Program-made: the position numbers and the translations under genes
Notes under the pieces: model-generated
The model's database searches: none
Told to the model about the DNA's origin: nothing
What the model saw: the letters and a program-made list of their open reading frames with translations, nothing else
Assembly: GCA_963850345.1 (NCBI GenBank)
Contig: CAWKKW010000005.1
Coordinates: forward strand, 992,001-1,056,000
Direction: 5' to 3'
Length of the DNA: 64,000 nt
From: CAWKKW01 sp963850345
GTDB taxonomy: Bacteria > Acidobacteriota > Terriglobia > Terriglobales > Acidobacteriaceae
Part shown: positions 53,818 through 62,289 of the stretch, piece after piece
Layout: each line of letters opens with the position of its first letter
Numbering within the stretch: the first letter of the stretch is position 1

Positions 53818-55302
53818 TTACGATTTCTTAATCGCTGCGGCCTCTTCAGCTTTGATGGGCAGTCGCACGAGGAATTCCGTGTCGCCGGGCTTGGAGGTAA
53901 ACGAGATGTCGCCGTGGTAGTGTCCAACCACGATCTTGTAGACGATATCCAGTCCTAATCCCGTGCCCACGCCGGCAGGCTTGGTGGTGAAGAAGGGTTC
54001 GAATACCTGGTTGCGGTTCTGTTCCGGAATGCCAACGCCCTGGTCCCGGATGGCCACGTTTACGCGCCCATCGGCAACCCATGTACGAATCCGGATCAGT
54101 CCTTTTTGGGGGCTTGCGTCGATGGCATTGTCCAGCAGGTTGGTCCAGACCTGGTTGATGCCCGCACCTTTGCTCGCAATCGCGGGCACATCGACGCCGA
54201 ATTCTTTCTCTACGCGTATCTCTTTATGTCGAAATTTGTGCCCGAGAATCGTCAGCGTGCTGACAATCCCGTCGTGAATATCGACCGGCCCCAGCTTCGT
54301 CTTGTCGTCGTAGGAGTACTTTTTCACCGCGGAGACAAGCTCGGAGACGCGCGTGATGCTCTCTTCGATGGTGCCCACCAACTGCATGCTTGAGGCGAGG
54401 GCCTCGAGCCAGTTGATGGCGTCCGACAGCTCTGCATCGGGAAACGCGTTGTGGGCGCACGCCAGCTTGTCCGGCGTGAACCCAATCGAGGTAAGGGTCG
54501 GCGCCAGTTTCCATCCATTCTCGACACCGTTCTGGTCGAGCCACTCTGCCAGCGCCTCTTCGACATCGGCCTGCTCAAGTGAGCTGAGCACCACTGGTTC
54601 GTGGTGCATCATGGCGTGTTCCTGCAGGGCGCGCATGCACTCGATCTGTTCCCGCCCAAGGGCCTCGGTGCTGAAGCGCAGGCTGATCGTCTGCAGCCGC
54701 TTCATGTTCTCGCGCAATTGCGAGGCGGCACGCCGGGCCGCGCTTCCGGGATTATTCAACTCGTGCATCAAACCTGCAGCCAGAGTTCCCAGCGAAATCA
54801 GCTTCTCGCGATGCAGTGTGAGTGCCTGGTAGGCCTGCAGCCTGCGAGCCATATTTCTGAGAATGCCGGTGCGGATGGTGGGACAGATCGCCATGAGACG
54901 CCAGAATGCGGCGTCGTCGATACGAATCAGGCGACTCTCCTGCAAGACCTCGCAAAGCAGCTGGCTCTTCTCTTCGCCCAGCAGCAACGGCACCTCGCCG
55001 AAGGTGTCCCCATGGTGCAAGGAGGTCACCAGAGTACAGTTGCCGTCATTCTCGACCTTGGAGCCCTGAACTTCTCCCTCCAGCAAAATCCAGAAGGAGC
55101 GCATCACCTCGCCCGGTTGCAACAGAACCGTTCCTGCCGGGGCGTGGACGATCGTGACCTCGCCTAAGCAATCGAAGTCCTGTTCCTCACTTTGGGAAAA
55201 GAGGGGTACTTGATGCAGTTGGGAATAAAGATCCCGCGCTTGCGCGGTTTCCTCAGTCGTTCCCGGTTGTGTTTCACCCATAGTTTTTCGTTCTTTCGCC
55301 AC
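53818..55302 (-). CDS. Sensor histidine kinase with N-terminal cyclic-nucleotide-binding domain
   Basis: A 494-residue soluble kinase. Residues ~34-152 form a cNMP/CRP-like beta-barrel (FWILLEGEVQGSKVENDG; HHGDTFGEVPLLLGE). The dimerisation helix has the phosphorylated His in GLMHELNNPGSAAR (H180), and the ATPase domain has the N box DNAIDA, G1 DQGVGIP, F box FEPFFTTK and G2 GTGLGLDIV. No membrane segments, so the signal is cytoplasmic. Its frame starts directly at the stop of the upstream response-regulator/reductase fusion (TAG then GTG); an ATG at 55281 is an alternative start. The pair forms one redox-linked two-component unit. Confidence 0.88.
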   Translation of the reverse strand: MAKERKTMGETQPGTTEETAQARDLYSQLHQVPLFSQSEEQDFDCLGEVTIVHAPAGTVLLQPGEVMRSFWILLEGEVQGSKVENDGNCTLVTSLHHGDTFGEVPLLLGEEKSQLLCEVLQESRLIRIDDAAFWRLMAICPTIRTGILRNMARRLQAYQALTLHREKLISLGTLAAGLMHELNNPGSAARRAASQLRENMKRLQTISLRFSTEALGREQIECMRALQEHAMMHHEPVVLSSLEQADVEEALAEWLDQNGVENGWKLAPTLTSIGFTPDKLACAHNAFPDAELSDAINWLEALASSMQLVGTIEESITRVSELVSAVKKYSYDDKTKLGPVDIHDGIVSTLTILGHKFRHKEIRVEKEFGVDVPAIASKGAGINQVWTNLLDNAIDASPQKGLIRIRTWVADGRVNVAIRDQGVGIPEQNRNQVFEPFFTTKPAGVGTGLGLDIVYKIVVGHYHGDISFTSKPGDTEFLVRLPIKAEEAAAIKKS

Positions 55303-56955
55303 CTAGAAGCGGGCCAGATACTGATGCATGAACTGCACCGAGATCGAGCCTTCTCCCACCGCTGAAGCTACGCGTTTCGCTGACCCTCTGCGAACATCGC
55401 CCGCTACGAAAATTCCCGGAATGCTGGTCTCCAGCAAAAAGGGATCGCGGTCCTCTTTCCATCCCCTGGGCAACTTCCCTTCCACCTTCAGATCCGGGCC
55501 CGAAAGCACAAATCCGTTGCTGTCACGCATCACCGCTTCCGGCAGCCAGTCGGTCAAGGGCGCCGCGCCGATGAAGATAAATAACCCCGAAGTCGAACAA
55601 ACGTCGTCCCCGTTTGGGCTGCGGACCCGAATGCTCTCCAGCCGGGTCTCTCCGATACCTTCAATCACCTCGGACCGTGCTTGCACCCGAATATTGGATG
55701 TGGCCTCAATCTGATCGATTAAATATTTCGACATGCTCTTCTGCAGGGACTCGCCTCGCACCAGCATGGTCACCAGCTTGGCGAACTTGGAGAAGTGCAC
55801 CGCGGCCTGGCCTGCCGAGTTCGCACCCCCTACCAGGTAGACCGTCTCGTCCTTGCAAGAGATTGCCTCGACCAGCGCGGCGCCGTAGTAGACGCCGAGG
55901 CCGGTGAGCCGCTCCAGACCGGGAGCCTGCAGCCGCCGGTAATTCACCCCGGTGGCGATCAGGCAGGCCCGGCAGGAGACCTCCCGGCCGTCTGCAAGTT
56001 GTACAAAGTGATACGAATTGGCGCTGCGGATCCCACTTACCCTCTGGGTTAGAAATTCAGCCCCGAAGCGAGCCGCCTGCACGTAGGCGCGACGCGCCAG
56101 ATCGGCGCCGCTAAGGCCCGCTGGAAAACCGAGGTAGTTCTCGATGCGGGAACTGCTGCCGGCCTGTCCGCCGGGAGCCTCATTCTCGATTACCAGAGCG
56201 CGCAATCCCTCTGACGCTGCGTACACGGCTGCGGCGAGTCCAGCAGGACCGGCTCCCACGATGACGGCATCGTAGAAATCCTTCTCGGCCTGGGTCCGGA
56301 GGCCGATGCGGGAGGCGAGCGCGGTCTGATCAGGCTGCACCAGCGCGCTGCCGTCGGCAAACAGCACCGCTGGTAACTTGCGGTCGTCCAGCTTGTACTC
56401 TTCGAGCAGCCGCACGGCTTCGTCGCTCGACTCCGGGTTGAGCCATACGTAGGGCACCTGGTTGCGCGAGAGGAAATCCCGCACCTGGTGGTCGAGCAGA
56501 GACCAGCGGGGGCCGATCACGCGAATGCCTTCAAACGGAGGCTTGTAACCCTGAGTCCACGACTCAAGCAGATCATCGAGGACCGGGTACAGCTTCTCCT
56601 CCGGCGGATCCCACGGCTTGGTCAGGTAGTAGTGAATCTTGGCAGTATTGATCGCCCGGATCGCAACTTCAGTATCTGCATAGGCGGTCAGCAGAGCGCG
56701 CTTGGCCTCGGGATATACCTGGTTGGCCCGCTCCAGAAAGTCGACTCCCGACATTCCGGGCATGCGCTGGTCGGAGAGGAAAAGGGCGACCGCGTCGCCG
56801 CGCTTTTTGAGTTGATCGCAGGTATCCAGGGCGGCCTGCCCTGACCCCGCTCTGAGAATGCGGTAGCTGGCCCCGTACTGCCGGCGGAGGTCCTGAACCA
56901 CCGCCTCGAGCACACTGATGTCGTCATCGACGGCGAGTATGACTGGCTTGCTCAT
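55303..56955 (-). CDS. Response regulator fused to glutaredoxin-like and thioredoxin-reductase-like domains
   Basis: A 550-residue fusion. The receiver (1-130) is complete: D10-D12 pocket, phosphoacceptor D62 in FLSDQRMPG, K113 in LTKPW. Residues ~143-215 look like a glutaredoxin fold in which the CxxC is gone (GPRWSLLDHQVRDFLSRNQV). From ~229 a two-dinucleotide-domain FAD/NAD(P)H reductase follows (GAGPAGLAAAVYAASEG; VYLVGGANSAGQAAVHF; FVAGDVRRGSAKRV). The catalytic CxxC of real thioredoxin reductases is absent (region AISCKDETVYL has a lone Cys). So phosphorylation may control a flavin reductase that does not use the classical disulfide. It is encoded with its likely partner kinase. Confidence 0.9.
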   Translation of the reverse strand: MSKPVILAVDDDISVLEAVVQDLRRQYGASYRILRAGSGQAALDTCDQLKKRGDAVALFLSDQRMPGMSGVDFLERANQVYPEAKRALLTAYADTEVAIRAINTAKIHYYLTKPWDPPEEKLYPVLDDLLESWTQGYKPPFEGIRVIGPRWSLLDHQVRDFLSRNQVPYVWLNPESSDEAVRLLEEYKLDDRKLPAVLFADGSALVQPDQTALASRIGLRTQAEKDFYDAVIVGAGPAGLAAAVYAASEGLRALVIENEAPGGQAGSSSRIENYLGFPAGLSGADLARRAYVQAARFGAEFLTQRVSGIRSANSYHFVQLADGREVSCRACLIATGVNYRRLQAPGLERLTGLGVYYGAALVEAISCKDETVYLVGGANSAGQAAVHFSKFAKLVTMLVRGESLQKSMSKYLIDQIEATSNIRVQARSEVIEGIGETRLESIRVRSPNGDDVCSTSGLFIFIGAAPLTDWLPEAVMRDSNGFVLSGPDLKVEGKLPRGWKEDRDPFLLETSIPGIFVAGDVRRGSAKRVASAVGEGSISVQFMHQYLARF

Positions 56956-57358
56956 GCTTGGTTTAGTGTAATCGCCTTTCCCAGCGGACTTGCACGGTGG
57001 CTAGCCGTCAATAGCCAAATCACCACCATCATCACATGCCGCACATTGTACTTTTGGGTACTTTGGCGACCGGTAATTCCGTTGATTTAATCGAGAACTT
57101 AAGTACCCTAGTAAAACTTACAATCAGCCAACGCAACGGATAGATATTTCCAGTTTTCCGCAGACCGGTACCGTAACTGTCCTGAATGCAGACACTGGAG
57201 AAGCTGTGTCCCTGCCTGTCGATATTGTTCTAAGACGGGGCTCGACAAGCGCAATTCATAGTCTGCGCAAGAAGATCGCTCTGGGTAGTGCACGTTCTAA
57301 CCACCGTTGCGCAGGGATTGCATTTTAGTTGAGATCGAGTACGCGAGGCACAGGGACA
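56956..57358. other. Divergent intergenic region, includes spaced inverted repeat
   Basis: About 400 bases between the response-regulator/reductase fusion and the divergent NarL-type gene. No gene is seen. GGGTACTT at 57056-57063 and AAGTACCC at 57101-57108 form a perfect 8-bp inverted repeat with a 37-base spacer, possibly paired operator half-sites. The region is AT-richer than the flanks and should hold two promoters. Confidence 0.5.
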
Positions 57359-58018
57359 ATGCATAAGATCATTCTGGCCGACAATCAAGCAATTTTCAGA
57401 GCGGGGACAGCCAAAGTATTGGCTATGGAGGACGATGTGCGCATCATTGCACAGTGTCCAGACACCGATCGGCTTTACCACGCAATTGAAGCTTTTCGCG
57501 GAGCGGTAGTCATCTTCGCCTCCGCGCTTAGACCGGATCTCCCGGTCCTGATGGATCGCATTCGCGCATCGGGAAGCCGGGGAATCGTTATTGCCGAGAA
57601 CATCGAATCCCCCACACCTTACACCAGCGTCGGAGTCAGCGGCGTGGTCTTCCGGAACGTCACCAGCTCATCCCTGATTGATTGCGTTCGTCGCGTGGTT
57701 CACGGCGAAAGCTGCATCCATCCAGTGATTGCCGGCGCCGATACCCAGGAAGAAGACCTGGTTGGCACGCGCGTCCGCGACCGTCTGACGCCCAAAGAGA
57801 TGAAAATCGTCGCGCTCATCGTTCAGGGCTGTAAGAACAAGGAGATCGCTACGCGTCTCGGCACCACCGAGCAGGTAATCAAGAATTACCTACGCAGCAT
57901 TTATGACAAGACGGGTGTGTCGGACCGGCTGGAACTTGCGCTCTTCACCATTCACCACCGGACGCTGGCCGAAGCGGCAGCCGAAGCAGGCAACTTGCTG
58001 CAGCTCAGCAGCGCCTAG
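57359..58018 (+). CDS. NarL/FixJ-family regulator with degenerate receiver (second copy)
   Basis: A 219-residue regulator built like the one at 6937-7710: receiver-like domain (about 1-120) and LuxR-type helix-turn-helix (about 140-200; LTPKEMKIVALIVQG, GTTEQVIKNYLRSIYDKTG). The receiver is more damaged: acidic pair ADN (D8 N9), phosphoacceptor replaced by Ala in VVIFASALRP (A54), and no Lys after strand 5 (GVVFRNVT). Control must be by another route, such as expression level, ligand or partner. The ATG at 57359 is used; an in-frame start at 57329 adds ten residues. Confidence 0.86.
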   Translation: MHKIILADNQAIFRAGTAKVLAMEDDVRIIAQCPDTDRLYHAIEAFRGAVVIFASALRPDLPVLMDRIRASGSRGIVIAENIESPTPYTSVGVSGVVFRNVTSSSLIDCVRRVVHGESCIHPVIAGADTQEEDLVGTRVRDRLTPKEMKIVALIVQGCKNKEIATRLGTTEQVIKNYLRSIYDKTGVSDRLELALFTIHHRTLAEAAAEAGNLLQLSSA

Positions 58019-58142
58019 TCTTTGCGGTACGGCCTGGGCCGTGCTTGTCGATGCTGCGTGGAGTGTGCTGGAAGGCTCGCGGCTTTTGGGAAGCAATGGC
58101 ACGGCTCGGCGGCTCATGGTGAACCGGGCGGGACCAGCGGCT

Positions 58143-58508
58143 CTAGTCCTGACGCACTTTGTTGCGCAGCAAGGCGTCGAGAATCTGGATCAGCTCGTCG
58201 GGATTGACCGGCTTTTCCAGGTAGAGATCCGCGAGCGGCTCGGCTGCCTGGAACGCTTCGGACACGAACCCGGATACCACGATCACCGGAACGCTGGTGT
58301 GAAGTTTGGCTGCCTCCACGATCGCGCGACCGCGTTCATCGCCTAAACGCCAGTCGGTCACGACCGCATCGAACTGAGTCCCTCTAAGCTGCGCGATCGC
58401 ATCTTCCGCCGAGTTGCAGGATGTGACATCGTGGCCCGCCCTGGATAGGATCACCCGCTTCAGAGAAACCGCGGCCGGCTCGTCGTCCACACAAAGGATT
58501 CTAGCCAC
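58143..58508 (-). CDS. Single-domain response regulator
   Basis: A 121-residue stand-alone receiver. Intact switch residues: DD in LCVDDEPAAV, phosphoacceptor Asp in AVVTDWRLGDERG, Thr/Ser position in VIVVSGF, and Lys in YLEKPVNPDEL. It can be phosphorylated but has no output domain, so it acts by protein contact or as a phosphate sink. The start is GTG at 58508; the ribosome binding site AGGGGG is inside the inverted repeat just upstream. The cognate kinase is unknown; the cNMP-binding kinase at 53818-55302 is nearest. Confidence 0.88.
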   Translation of the reverse strand: MARILCVDDEPAAVSLKRVILSRAGHDVTSCNSAEDAIAQLRGTQFDAVVTDWRLGDERGRAIVEAAKLHTSVPVIVVSGFVSEAFQAAEPLADLYLEKPVNPDELIQILDALLRNKVRQD

Positions 58509-58512
58509 GCAT

Positions 58513-58526
58513 CCCCCTACAGGGGG
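58513..58526 (-). promoter_or_regulatory. Inverted repeat covering the ribosome binding site
   Basis: CCCCCT-AC-AGGGGG is a perfect 6-bp inverted repeat; on the minus strand it contains the AGGGGG ribosome binding site four bases before the GTG start of the single-domain response regulator. It could be an operator or a translational lock; the two-base loop is too tight for a full hairpin. Confidence 0.4.
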
Positions 58527-58625
58527 TCATTGTGCGCAAGTCTGCGCATAGTGTCAACTTGGTACCGCTCGTGCCTGGCCCAAAACCGATACAACTGCCT
58601 GTACCGCACCGCCAATTTCTTCTCG

Positions 58626-60221
58626 TCAAGAAAGCTTCTCTGCCACTGATTTTGCCTGCGTGAATAGGTATAGGTAATCGGGGCCGCCCGCCTTGGAGTC
58701 CGTTCCCGACATATTGAAACCGCCAAATGGGTGGGCGCCGACCATCGCGCCAGTGCACTTGCGGTTGAAGTAGAGGTTACCGACATGAAACTGCTGACGC
58801 GCCAAATCCAGGCTAGTTCGGTCGGTTGAGTACACCGCGCCCGTCAACCCATACTCGGTGTTGTTGGCGGTGGCCAAGGCGTCCTGAAAGTCCCTGGCTT
58901 TGATCAGGGCCAGCACCGGTCCGAAGATCTCCTCCTGCGAGATGCGCGCCTTGGGAGCAACGTCCGCAATTACCGTCGGCGCGATGAAGTAGCCCTTCGC
59001 GGGAGTTTCCAGAGCCTCCCCGCCGGCTACTAACCGGCCCTCCTGTTTACCAATTTCGATGTATTGCAGGATGGTTTGCATCGCTCCGTGGCTGACGACC
59101 GGCCCCATGTTGGGATTGTTGGTCGGATCGCCAACGGTCAACTCAGCGACTCGTTCGCGAACCCGCTCTACGAACACATCGTAGATCTCTTCCTCGATGA
59201 TCGCGCGCGAGCACGCGGAACACTTCTGCCCGCTGAAGCCGAACGCGGATGCCACGACGCCTTCGACCGCTTTGTCCATATCAGCGTCCGCGGCAACGAT
59301 GATCGAGTCTTTCCCGCCCATTTCAAGAATGGTGCGCTTGATCCAGATCTGGCCGGGCTGGGTCTGCGCGGCGGTAGCGTGGATATAGAGACCCACCTCC
59401 TTGGATCCGGTGAACGCGATGAAGCGGGTCTTCGGATGTTTTACGATCGCGCCGCCGAATGTGGCGCCCGAGCCGGGGCAGAAGTTGACCACTCCGGGAG
59501 GCATACCCGCCTCCTCCAGCACTTCAAAAAAACGCGCCGCGATGGTTGGGGACTCGCTCGAAGGCTTCAGCACGACCGTGTTCCCGCAGACGATGGCGGC
59601 GGCGGTCATGCCTGCCATGATGGCGAAGGGGAAATTCCACGGCGGAATGACGGCTCCCACGCCCAGCGGAATGTAGAGCAGTTCGTTCCGCTCGCCCGGG
59701 TAGGAGATCGGAGGAACGGATCGCGCCAGCCGCAGCGCTTCGCGGGCGTAGAACTCGAGGAAGTCGATGGTCTCGGCCACGTCGGCGTCGGCCTCGCCCC
59801 AGTTCTTGCCTACCTCGTAGGTGAGCCAGGCGCAGAACTCGAACTTGCGATCGCGGATGATCTCGGCCGCGCGAAGCAGTAGAGACGCACGCTCCTCGGC
59901 AGCTACATATTTCCACGTCTCAAAGGCGCGCAGCGCGGCCTGCATAGCAAGTTCCGCGTGCTCGGCGCCGGCCTTCTGATGGATGCCCACGACCTGGCTG
60001 GGACGCGCCGGGTTGTGCGACTCGATCTTGCCCGCGGTCTTCATCCGCTCGCCGCCGATGACGAGTTCGTACTCCTGCCCGAGCAGGTCTCCCACGTGAA
60101 CCAGGGCAGCCTTCATCGCGTGCGCATTGTCGCTGTGGGAGAAGTCGACAAAAGGCTCGTTGCGGAAGGTGCCGTGCGGAGCAAGCGGAAGGATCGCGGT
60201 GGTCAGATGCGCGTGTGCCAT
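58626..60221 (-). CDS. pruA: L-glutamate gamma-semialdehyde (delta-1-pyrroline-5-carboxylate) dehydrogenase
   Basis: A 531-residue aldehyde dehydrogenase of the P5C type, oxidising glutamate semialdehyde to glutamate in proline breakdown with NAD+. Characteristic pieces: NPARPSQVVG, PPWNFPFAIMAGMTAAAIVCGNTVVLKPSSESP, FTGSKEVG, the Glu in ILEMGGKDSIIV, catalytic Cys in FGFSGQKCSACSR, and QEEIFGPVLA. Length fits the stand-alone (not PutA-fused) enzyme. It stands alone; no proline dehydrogenase gene is in the window. Confidence 0.93.
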   Translation of the reverse strand: MAHAHLTTAILPLAPHGTFRNEPFVDFSHSDNAHAMKAALVHVGDLLGQEYELVIGGERMKTAGKIESHNPARPSQVVGIHQKAGAEHAELAMQAALRAFETWKYVAAEERASLLLRAAEIIRDRKFEFCAWLTYEVGKNWGEADADVAETIDFLEFYAREALRLARSVPPISYPGERNELLYIPLGVGAVIPPWNFPFAIMAGMTAAAIVCGNTVVLKPSSESPTIAARFFEVLEEAGMPPGVVNFCPGSGATFGGAIVKHPKTRFIAFTGSKEVGLYIHATAAQTQPGQIWIKRTILEMGGKDSIIVAADADMDKAVEGVVASAFGFSGQKCSACSRAIIEEEIYDVFVERVRERVAELTVGDPTNNPNMGPVVSHGAMQTILQYIEIGKQEGRLVAGGEALETPAKGYFIAPTVIADVAPKARISQEEIFGPVLALIKARDFQDALATANNTEYGLTGAVYSTDRTSLDLARQQFHVGNLYFNRKCTGAMVGAHPFGGFNMSGTDSKAGGPDYLYLFTQAKSVAEKLS

Positions 60222-60447
60222 ACGGCTAGTTTAACGTAAGCATATGGGTCGCGGCAGCACTACAGACGCATGGAATGTCGGCCAAAGAGCATAGCGGAAG
60301 CAGGGGCGTGGCCGCTGGTTTGTCGCGAGGCAAGCTCTTGAGGCGCTGAAACTCCGGTCTGCAACTTTTGCCAACAGATATGATCAAACAAGCACCGGTT
60401 CTGCCCCGGGGAAGGACTGCCGGCGTTGGCTGGCGTGGGAGAAACAC

Positions 60448-61197
60448 ATGGCTCTGATGAGAACGTCGAATCCGGCTCTGAACGAAAGAATTTTCAAAGG
60501 CTTGCCCCGCGATGCAGGCTACGGCATGACCCTGAACGGCACAGTTAACAAGACAGCCGTGCTGCTGCTGTGCGCGATCGCCAGCGCCGGCTGGACGTGG
60601 CACCTCGCCATGCAGGCGCAATCGGCTGCGGCAGTGTTGCCTTACCTGTACGGCGGCACCTTCGGCGGATTCATCTTCGCCATGATCACGGTATTCAAGA
60701 AGGAGTGGGCTGCGTTTACTGCGCCCGCCTACGCGCTGCTGGAAGGTTTGGCTCTGGGCAGCATCTCGGCCGTCTTTGAACAGCGCTTCCCGGGTATCGC
60801 CATTCAGTCCGTAAGCCTGACATTTGGCACCTTGCTGGTGCTGCTGCTGGCATACCGCTCCGGGCTGATCAAGGTGACGGAGAAGTTCCGCCTCGGCGTT
60901 GTGGCCGCAACCGGCGGCATCATGGTGTTCTACCTGTTGCAGATGGTGATGGGCTTTTTCGGCGTGCGCTTTATGTCGATCAACGGCTCAGGCATGATCG
61001 GCATCGGATTCAGCCTGGTGGTGGTGGGAGTTGCAGCTCTGAACCTGATCCTCGACTTCGACTTGATCGAGACCGGTATTCGCATGGGTGCGCCGAAGTA
61101 CATGGAGTGGTACGGCGCCTTCGGGATCATGGTGACCCTGGTCTGGCTGTATTTGGAAATTCTGCGGCTGCTGTCGAAGCTGAACCGGCGGAATTAA
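60448..61197 (+). CDS. Bax inhibitor-1/YccA-family membrane protein
   Basis: A 249-residue protein with seven membrane helices of the BI-1/YccA type: NKTAVLLLCAIASAGWTW, GFIFAMITVF, PAYALLEGLALGSISAVFE (a conserved motif of the family), VSLTFGTLLVLLLAYRSG, MVFYLLQMVMGFFG, GFSLVVVGVAALNLILDFDLIE (conserved Asp pair), and GIMVTLVWLYLEILRLL. The family forms pH-dependent calcium-leak channels or binds FtsH (YccA). The GGGAG seven bases upstream sets the start at 60448. Confidence 0.92.
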   Translation: MALMRTSNPALNERIFKGLPRDAGYGMTLNGTVNKTAVLLLCAIASAGWTWHLAMQAQSAAAVLPYLYGGTFGGFIFAMITVFKKEWAAFTAPAYALLEGLALGSISAVFEQRFPGIAIQSVSLTFGTLLVLLLAYRSGLIKVTEKFRLGVVAATGGIMVFYLLQMVMGFFGVRFMSINGSGMIGIGFSLVVVGVAALNLILDFDLIETGIRMGAPKYMEWYGAFGIMVTLVWLYLEILRLLSKLNRRN

Positions 61198-61836
61198 CCC
61201 AACTCGTGAGAGTCGGAGCGGATCCCAAGTTTCGCCGCCGTCCCAGAAGGTCCGACGAGGCTTAGGAGGGTACGGTGGGCACCATGTCCATTTCTTATTG
61301 CAGGTCTTTGTTTCTGCAATCGTTGCTCTTTCGGTCGTCGTTTTAAGTCATACGTTCACGGTTTGGCGGGATCGCCAGAACCGACGGCAGGAGCAACGAG
61401 TGGCGTTTCTCGTCAGCGTTTATTGAGCATTTGGTCATGCCGCGCACCACTCTCAACTCTGCGAACTCGCAGAAGAATTGGAGCAGGCGGTGGTCGATGC
61501 AACTCTTCGGAAACACCCACTCAGGTCGATCTTGTGCAGAAATTTGCTTTGGACCTAGGTACCCCTGCAAATAGCTGAGATGGACGACCTTTTGCGTGCT
61601 GAGCTTGGTGCCGCACCGCTGTGCAGTCGGCACGTCTGGTTGCGCGTTGGACGGAGGAAAGAAGAAGCTGATTTTCAAGCGAGCAGTGATTTTTCGACCC
61701 CGTTCCTAGCAGACGAAATTGGTTGAGACTTGGTTTCGTAGCTCACGATGCATGTCAGCGCGCAGTCGAAGGTCGCGTTCTTTGCCGGTGAATGGGTACT
61801 GACACGACAAAAGCCAAGCTGCATCGTAGAGGTACC
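61198..61836. other. Low-information region, no gene called
   Basis: About 640 bases with base composition clearly less GC-rich than most neighbours. A minus-strand frame at 61343-61678 (111 codons) has no ribosome binding site and no pattern that I recognise. Together with the RHS fragment to the right this looks like foreign or decayed DNA. Confidence 0.5.
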
Positions 61837-62289
61837 TCAGCGAAACTCTGGTTTCGTCGATCGCCTAATGTCCTTCGCCGTTTCAGCCCGTAACACAGTA
61901 CGTCTCCGATGCCTGATGGGATCAAAGTATTCGACGTCATAAACACCTGTCACTTTCGCGATGATTGGACGACCAGAGAGACTTTGTTTGTCCATTTCCC
62001 GATAGAGCTCGGCGATCCCGCTTTCGGACTGGTACTCTCGGTCAACATGAAGGCTGATTCCGAGTTTTGAACATCTTGGATCCCACAGGCTTGCTCCCTC
62101 CTTCGTCGAAGTGATTCGCACAGTCATGATCAAGGTTTTTCCGGCGTAGTGAGCAGGATCTTTTAGGACATCACAAAGGGAAACCTCTCTAGCAGTCTGT
62201 TCTGCGACAGACTGACCCTCCATTTTCGATGGAGCGGATTGAACTGCAAAGCAGACGAACCACAACAGGAAAGAAATTGATTTGATCAT
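61837..62289 (-). CDS. Secreted hypothetical protein, possible immunity protein
   Basis: A 150-residue protein with a signal peptide (MIKSISFLLWFVCFAVQSA). Mature part: SLCDVLKDPAHYAGKTLIMTVRITSTKEG, SKLGISLHVDREY and GRPIIAKVTGVYDVEYF, a small beta-barrel of OB-like character. Its ATG overlaps the stop of the RHS tip by four bases (ATGA), so the two are coupled, which is the usual layout of polymorphic toxin and immunity genes. Export to the periplasm would fit protection against a toxin acting there. That role is inferred from position; I do not know the family. Confidence 0.6.
   Translation of the reverse strand: MIKSISFLLWFVCFAVQSAPSKMEGQSVAEQTAREVSLCDVLKDPAHYAGKTLIMTVRITSTKEGASLWDPRCSKLGISLHVDREYQSESGIAELYREMDKQSLSGRPIIAKVTGVYDVEYFDPIRHRRRTVLRAETAKDIRRSTKPEFR

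Noticed and set aside
61343..61678. Possible transposase remnant
   Set aside because: The 111-codon frame shows no DDE/DEDD pattern or terminal repeats; evidence is insufficient.
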